Below are positions 60,301-64,000 of a DNA stretch of 64,000 nucleotides, one piece after another; position 1 is the first letter of the stretch, and each line of letters starts with the position of its first letter. Where the stretch lies: positions 1 to 64,000 of the forward strand of contig CAKTTY010000003.1 in assembly GCA_934617065.1 (NCBI GenBank), written 5' to 3'. A program made the position numbers and the translations under genes. The DNA comes from an uncultured Eggerthellaceae bacterium. GTDB taxonomy: Bacteria > Actinomycetota > Coriobacteriia > Coriobacteriales > Eggerthellaceae. Below the pieces are notes generated by a model. The model made no database searches and was not told the origin of the DNA. It saw nothing but the letters and a program-made list of their open reading frames with translations.

Positions 60301-63300
60301 CGCCGTCATCCCCTGTAGTGATGCCCGTGGCAATAAGGACACCGCCGCCATTGGCAGCATTACCATCGTAGGCACCCTTGTACAAGTCGAACGTCATATT
60401 CGCAACGGCAGCCTTGTTGCTGCCATGATCATAGAATTTGTGCAGCACCACCTCGCCTCGCGTCACCGCATCAGTGACTGAAACGCAGACAACGCCATCG
60501 GGGCCTGCCGAGGCTTGGGCATATTTCCCTCCCGACCTCAACGTCACAGCACCATCGGCAGAAACCAGGATCTGGAAATCCGCAGCCTGGACGTGGCCCG
60601 CAGGGGTCTTCGTTTCCTTCACGGTATAGGTGCCTGCAGGGAGGCCAACCAAGAAGCCCTGATTGTCGCCGGTCATAGCCACGCCAGGATCGGTGCTGCC
60701 AGATGCCCTGCCGCCATGCCACACCGTGCTAGAAACAACGCCTTGCTCGTCACGCTGCCATGAAGCGAACGTCTTCCCGTCTCGCACAAGATCGAACACA
60801 ACGCCATTCAAACGCTCGCCGTCGGAGCCCGTGGACTTGTCGCCGATCTTGTCCATGGTGAAGCGCGTCGCCGTGTTGGTAATGGTTGCAGTTGTGACGT
60901 CACCTGTAGCCTTGTCCACGCTGGCATCGTCGGCATAGCTATCGAAGAAGCCCGAAGCTCCATCGCTCACCTCGACCACACGGTACTGGTACACATTGCC
61001 CGCCTGATCGGCATAGGGCAACGAGGAGAACTTGAATGTCCAGGCGCCGTTTTCACCCATAGCCCACTCAGCCTGGGGCGCAGTACCGCCATCCTTTTCG
61101 GCGTCGCTCCACGCCAAACCATCAAGAGAGCGCTGCACCTTGAGCTTTACTGAACTTTGAACCTGGTCAAGCGTCGTGGGCGCAAGGCCTGTACCATAGT
61201 CGTTGAAGCGCTTGGTACCCGATACGTCCACCGTATTCAAAGTGTTGGTAAAGGTCTGGCCGGGCACGCCGGGAGCATTTGCGCCAACCCCCACGGCAAC
61301 CAGCTGAACCTTGCCATCGGCGCTCGAGGCCACAAGCGTGCCTTCCGCCTTGTAGCTGCCAACAACCTTTTCAACAAGGCGATAGGTGTATTCCTTGCCA
61401 TCGACATCTGTCTTGGGCAGGTTCTTGAACGTTGCCGCGGCATCGGCGCCCGTACCTGAAATGGTCGCCTTCAGCAAGGAAGAAGCGAGCTCGCCTTCAT
61501 TATTGGCAAAGGGACTACCGATATCGGCGCCGTACTCGGACAGCCATTTCCAAGAATTGTTATCACCGGGCGTGGTGGAGCGCTGCACCGCATAGGTAAC
61601 AGACCAGCCATCGCCTGCAGCGTTCGTGCCGGGGCGCGTTACCCACTCGTTGTCGTTGTCGATCCAGGTTTTCTTCGCCGTAATCGCAGTCGCATCGAGG
61701 GTGTTCGTTATGGTGGAGATACACTCTGTTATGCCCTGGCCGTTCACATTCAAAGAAGAAGTCTGCGAGGGTTGATAGGGGTAATAGCTGCCGTATGTGC
61801 CATCGTTATCAGGAGAGGCAACCTCTACAACCTTTTCGCTGCTCGAGCCAGCGTTGTATACCAGCTTTTTCTCGACTGCACGCCAGGCAAGGGTGTGGAT
61901 GGTGCCATCTTCGCCCTTTGCCTGCGCAGGCAGTTGCTTCCAGGTATACGAGTACTCGCTCTTGCCTTGGTTGTCCGGTTCCTTCGCAGACCAAGTCTGC
62001 TCAAATGCCTGCGCGGAGCCCTTGTACATGAAGCTGGTAAGGGCATTGCCCTCGCCATCAACGATGCCAAGCTGGTCTTTTAGAACAGCGCCCGCTTCGC
62101 CCCACCCGCCATCGTCGACCTTTGCCTGCAAAGCAACGGTCACATCAGGGCGCTGTTTCCAGTCAAGGTCTTCGTTGTCCTTCCAAACCTTTGAAACAGT
62201 AAGCTCCGTGTCAAGGTAGTTGACAATCGGAGGAACGGGAACGGGCGCATCGGATTCATGGTTGTCGGCATTGACCGTGCCGCCATTGGCAGAAACAAGA
62301 TACTTAGAGTTCGTATCCGGAATCTCCTTAACCGTATAGCGCCAAGGCTTCCCATCAGGCGCGTACTCCTCCAGGTTCGAAATGGTGTAAACCCAGGCAT
62401 CGGTTTGGGAATCCTTATCCCATGAAAGGTAGTTCGCAGCGGCAGGATCATCGCTTTGCAGATGGATGATTCCCTTAGAAGCATCGGAGCCGAGGCCCAA
62501 TGCGCCCAGGGCAAAGCCAACCAGCCCCGCAGCTTCACCCTGGGAATCGGGCGTGCCGTCTTGATAGGAACGTGTTACCTCAAGGGTGATGTTCTCTGGT
62601 CGGATGCCGAAAGCGTTGCTTTGGTCTTGCCAGGTTTTCTTGCCCTGCAGCGAAACAGTTTCATCTTCAGGGTAATACGAGTTCTGGAACGTGACATCAG
62701 GCGTGGTGTCGTTCGCCACGGCAGTGGCAGAAGGTTGCGCAAATGTGCCTGAATCAAGAAGGCTTGGTCCCTCGAGATCGGTCGAGGCAATGCCATTGCC
62801 CACGAAGCTGCCCCAGGTGAAATCAGAGGTATCGGCAAAGGTCTTGTCGCCCTTGGCCACAAGGGTGCCGTAGCCATCAACCGAATCTTCAACGATGTAG
62901 TACACCCAGTATTCACCTGACGGTGTGTAAATGTCCACATTGTCGAAGGTGTAGCTTCCCTCGCCCGTCGTCGTGCCATCAGCACCAGCGCTCAGGGCAA
63001 TATCGCCCGCTGAAAGGGTGTGCGTTGCCACAGGCTGCGCATCGCTTTTAGTACCGTCCTTCGTGATGTAGTAGCGGTACAGAGCGAAAGTGGTATCGGG
63101 AACCTTGTCGCCTGCGTCAAGCCCGTCATAGAGCTTCTTTACCGTAAGCTTGCCCTTCTCCGATGCATAGAAGTTGGCAATAAGGGAGGATCCGGGCATG
63201 CCCTGGTACACCTGATACACCTTTCCTGCGGCAGAACCAGCAGAAGTGCTCGTCAGATCGTTTACCGTAAAGCCACCTGGCTTATTCGCCAACCCATCGA

Positions 63301-64000
63301 TCACCTCAACGGCGCGATACTCGTAGAGATGGCCGTTTCTGTCGTATTTCGGCAGGTCGTTTTCGGCAGAAACATCGATGCCATCGCCGTTTTCGCCATA
63401 TTGGGTAAGGGAATAGCTATAGCCCTGATCGTTTTTCGTCAGCTTTTTCGTCCATGCAACAGCAGTTTTGCCATCAGCGACGCCTTGCGCCGATGCGGTG
63501 CTATCCACGCGCTGAACAGCATACCCACCGTCTTCGGTTTCGGTTATAACCAGGTCGCTCCAGGCAACAGGATCGCCCTTTTGCCATGCGCCGGCTTCAT
63601 CGTACGAACCATTCGCAAGCCTGCGCTGCAGGTACACCGAGATACCAGGTAAATCGACATCATTGAAGCCATACGGCATGTTTTCCCAGTGCTTTTCGCC
63701 CTCGGCAGAGTAGGAATTGGCAATCCGATAGTTCAAGGTGCCGTCTTCGCGGATTGCGTCTACTGTACCACCCTGCTCATCTTCGCCTACGACTTCAGTG
63801 CGCTTAGCCGCTGCAACCTCATCACTTGCCTCGTCCCACTTGACATTGCCTGGGTCTTCGTCGTTGGCACTGAAGGTATACCACGGATCACCGTAGTCAA
63901 GGTTTGCCGTTGAAGAGCCAGGGACACTGGTGGAAAAGCTTGCGTAGTACACAATTTCCTTGCCGTGGCTATCGTACTTGGGCAAGTTCTTGATAGTTGC
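54335..64000 (-). CDS. Giant Cna_B/SpaA-repeat surface protein, 5' end beyond window
   Basis: More than 3,200 codons are open from the right edge to TGA/TAA at 54335, so the signal peptide is missing. The N-terminal visible part has about five Cna_B-type domains (KKLYDGLDAGDKVPDTTFALY, GKKTWQDQ, SKVWKDNEDLDWKQRPDVTV, KKTWIDNDNEW, GTKRFNDYG). Then follow about 16-17 SpaA/prealbumin-like modules with the pattern GAxFxI...YxITETKAPxGY, where Lys and Glu are placed for intramolecular isopeptide bonds. The C-terminus is LSKTGD, a membrane helix, and a tail RRRGARARRAERE. Probably an extended wall-anchored stalk or pilin-like adhesin. Confidence 0.9.
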   Translation of the reverse strand, partial: ATIKNLPKYDSHGKEIVYYASFSTSVPGSSTANLDYGDPWYTFSANDEDPGNVKWDEASDEVAAAKRTEVVGEDEQGGTVDAIREDGTLNYRIANSYSAEGEKHWENMPYGFNDVDLPGISVYLQRRLANGSYDEAGAWQKGDPVAWSDLVITETEDGGYAVQRVDSTASAQGVADGKTAVAWTKKLTKNDQGYSYSLTQYGENGDGIDVSAENDLPKYDRNGHLYEYRAVEVIDGLANKPGGFTVNDLTSTSAGSAAGKVYQVYQGMPGSSLIANFYASEKGKLTVKKLYDGLDAGDKVPDTTFALYRYYITKDGTKSDAQPVATHTLSAGDIALSAGADGTTTGEGSYTFDNVDIYTPSGEYWVYYIVEDSVDGYGTLVAKGDKTFADTSDFTWGSFVGNGIASTDLEGPSLLDSGTFAQPSATAVANDTTPDVTFQNSYYPEDETVSLQGKKTWQDQSNAFGIRPENITLEVTRSYQDGTPDSQGEAAGLVGFALGALGLGSDASKGIIHLQSDDPAAANYLSWDKDSQTDAWVYTISNLEEYAPDGKPWRYTVKEIPDTNSKYLVSANGGTVNADNHESDAPVPVPPIVNYLDTELTVSKVWKDNEDLDWKQRPDVTVALQAKVDDGGWGEAGAVLKDQLGIVDGEGNALTSFMYKGSAQAFEQTWSAKEPDNQGKSEYSYTWKQLPAQAKGEDGTIHTLAWRAVEKKLVYNAGSSSEKVVEVASPDNDGTYGSYYPYQPSQTSSLNVNGQGITECISTITNTLDATAITAKKTWIDNDNEWVTRPGTNAAGDGWSVTYAVQRSTTPGDNNSWKWLSEYGADIGSPFANNEGELASSLLKATISGTGADAAATFKNLPKTDVDGKEYTYRLVEKVVGSYKAEGTLVASSADGKVQLVAVGVGANAPGVPGQTFTNTLNTVDVSGTKRFNDYGTGLAPTTLDQVQSSVKLKVQRSLDGLAWSDAEKDGGTAPQAEWAMGENGAWTFKFSSLPYADQAGNVYQYRVVEVSDGASGFFDSYADDASVDKATGDVTTATITNTATRFTMDKIGDKSTGSDGERLNGVVFDLVRDGKTFASWQRDEQGVVSSTVWHGGRASGSTDPGVAMTGDNQGFLVGLPAGTYTVKETKTPAGHVQAADFQILVSADGAVTLRSGGKYAQASAGPDGVVCVSVTDAVTRGEVVLHKFYDHGSNKAAVANMTFDLYKGAYDGNAANGGGVLIATGITTGDDGVWYSSEDEMMSYQNVNEAFGEFAKYYRHASDGLPLGDYYFVETSASSNTVDALGKAFSFQVEENKTSQPNVKVEAENDEFNASAQLKKTNSETGEPVSGAKFALKRDNGTFSGELIASDLRSGTEYAFDATASKVEASKATDAGVLKLTGLKKGSYTLTEIANTGYDLSGTVPINFTVTNEDNGKALSLGTGGELVNTPLHGSINLVKVDASDNRQGVDGAQFTLQKKDADGQWADVAHGLLTGKSYRAAVDAAGAITAVSEADAASGVTSKAGELGVENLPWGIYRFVESKAADGYVGMVDGSWPISNEMEIKADNVQASSMVPLHAGQIANSQTDLVIWKTDKDGTVPLKDAEFTIVPNEGSSFVDGSASKAFVTDTTGKALPIDGSSSLTGQLIAGNSYTITETKAANGYSLPSPASIVITIGDDGTARIVTDSAMGNWEIQVSGSVSNVLVKDEATSVIFYKQDENGRPLAGSEFKIKGTFSDGSTEKTVAPDGDMAKFVASGLFVVGKTYTIEEAKAPAGYEKLPAGQFKITDAGTVEAVGTVPAGWTIADGGAVLVAKDTPIEVFLNKKSTSGIDVANATYQISGKFRGVDGQPQQDARTYTTATTQALKGAVKVEGLIGGETYTIKETASPAGYVLDGTEFTFTVKDDGTVVAGSSDQTRANGAAATSQDSHRNVGYSIANRDTVTITQTDAPVRLGLAKRGSNTGEQQLSGAEFTIEGKFAKDYTSGVAEQKTYQRMSVSDISSLRFVAGETYSITETKAPDGYELIQGAFTFTVSEDGKVYEGGANDQGISNGQYLLYGDYLGFVAVDNPIEVTLSKYGSDKGDNSADSAISGATFRIKGVFADSAEAGETERVFTMDAGSYSLPGLIAGNTYQLWEASSPAGYKQIKGTLSFMVNADGTIDQVNAEGASFENGTMGIEDGKVSIKAVDDPVELTIVKKDESGQNALSGAVFGVTPVGGSAFADGTTGGETLAATDGDGKTSLSGQLVVGGKYEISELVAPAGYKRVGQKLTVQVASDGQLKAVGSVPAAFKSEKTGSGSAAITVFTGDVWNSPTKMYIQKSSSIDGLWRLPGATYQLTGAFADGSSQRTLTTDENGMAELDRALLIADGATEYTLKETVAPEGYALNAADFVFTVSTDGSIVAKGEAVAGFAVTGEGNITVSATDDPIEVAIKKVASDGAGDSAMNGAEFQIEGVFAGETESKVETLTTYGDGFTETLSSMLKAGQEYTITETKAPAGYKHISNALKIKVSDDGSVTVVGEMPAGWEIDDRSDSENGAVLIVATDDPVSMTVAKQAEGADASAMKGAGFSVTPAEGSIFADGTTGAKTLVTGADGKTSLDAQLVVGGTYTLEEEKAPAGYKLIEGMLSFTVNSDGTLAVAGQAPEGFAVSAAGGVAVVTATDAITEVSLSKVDIDSNEALGGAEFTLEGAFSDGRGGSVERVGSDAAKVIVGADGKLTVSGGSAVADGEGLNAIRGLVAGEEYTLTETRAPEGYELNTQPFVFTMGNDGAVVPAGEAWGWAVEDGSASIVAADKAIEFRILKQGRAIGGEGVESADPDFMAGAEFAVTGVFAGSTEESTDVMTVGTDGWTEGWSSLLVAGNIYTISETRAPLGYKLIAEPLNVMVKADGTLVAVDAEGNPLDADAGAQGWTVSEDTEGIAQITAVDEPTSVMLSKVSAEGGQALAGAEFDLEGSFAQGSGQMTPGKKRIVVDGRGNLRIADVEAQILGGETVGEFSQASSIEGLVAGESYLLTEVKAPAGYELVQDTLRFAINDDGTICLVQRSIAPEAWTLSNDQGEIGITCADVPLKVSLSKQNKQGAALEGAQFTLSGAFPDGSATKTFTSNGDGVAFKDMQLIGSSEGDKYVLTETQAPDGYAAIDPVTLVVYADGTVKLDGDSLGASSKVTIENGEDGTAYISVTDDAAPIPDGQDGSDSFLSKTGDWTFLQAILAATVAVGAGFAATVSRRRGARARRAERE
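54440..54475 (-). other. Sortase-like anchor motif of giant protein
   Basis: LSKTGD followed by a hydrophobic helix and Arg-rich end. It is related to LPxTG but without Pro, matching the other three surface proteins of the window in having TG(D) before the helix. Confidence 0.5.

Overview
The window looks like chromosomal DNA of a strictly anaerobic, gut-type actinobacterium, most likely Coriobacteriia (Eggerthellaceae-like). This is inferred from the mid-50s GC feel, very large Cna_B/SpaA and BspA-type wall proteins, flavodiiron and flavodoxin/ferredoxin proteins, the YqeB/YqeC-type xanthine dehydrogenase cluster and the lack of any aerobic respiratory gene. No rRNA, tRNA or CRISPR array was recognised. 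Both window edges cut through surface-protein genes.

Layout. 1-2644 (-): 3'-truncated leucine-rich-repeat surface protein. 2772-3986: intact IS3-family element inserted in a GC-rich repeat, followed by about 1 kb of non-coding repeat-rich DNA. 4961-6646 (-): flavin reductase/membrane fusion. 7119-8828 and 15027-17267 (+): two secreted, membrane-anchored beta-helix-like surface proteins. Between them lie two unknown genes, a UPF0261/Tm-1-like plus PEP-hydrolase-like pair, a ZIP transporter and a YbaN/DUF454 protein. 17430-18410 (+): a GMP synthase lacking its glutaminase domain.

18.5-24.7 kb is GC-richer than its surroundings and looks acquired: GyrI-like protein, a broken DUF4143 ATPase remnant, a frameshifted DUF3800 gene preceded by two strong RNA hairpins, and a two-gene ABC exporter. 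24.97-27.8 kb: Crp/Fnr regulator, rhodanese and CoA-disulfide-reductase-like gene, a likely sulfur/redox stress module, convergent with a flavodiiron protein (27.8-29.0 kb). 29.26-32.85 kb (-): chimeric LRR/beta-helix/Cna_B surface protein. 33-33.9 kb (-): MoaE and a small membrane protein. 34.2-34.45 kb: second cluster of the intergenic repeat seen at 4.5-4.8 kb. Then DegV and an EFR1-type flavodoxin-ferredoxin.

36.8-45.3 kb is the clearest metabolic unit: a tightly overlapping minus-strand operon for a three-subunit molybdenum hydroxylase (FAD, 2Fe-2S and Mo subunits) followed by YqeC, YqeB and XdhC maturation factors, a divergent MocA-like nucleotidyltransferase, and an NCS2 xanthine/uracil permease. 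Together they suggest purine uptake and (probably selenium-dependent) oxidation; MoaE nearby fits the molybdopterin demand. 45.6-48.1 kb (-): a UvrA-like ABC protein split by a homopolymer frameshift. 48.4-49.2 kb: DUF134/NifX fusion with a His/Cys tail, facing a short flavodoxin across two copies of one palindrome. 50-53.9 kb: LysR regulator divergent from an aldo/keto reductase operon that also encodes a small helical protein and a carboxymuconolactone-decarboxylase/cupin fusion. 54.3 kb to the right edge (-): a giant (more than 3,200 residues) Cna_B/SpaA repeat surface protein.

Leads most worth following: the TGGCAAGAT repeat family in two intergenic regions, the DUF3800 locus with its RNA hairpins, the palindromes at the DUF134/NifX gene, the purine-hydroxylase cluster, and the two homopolymer frameshifts (G8 at 20696, G6 at 45912).
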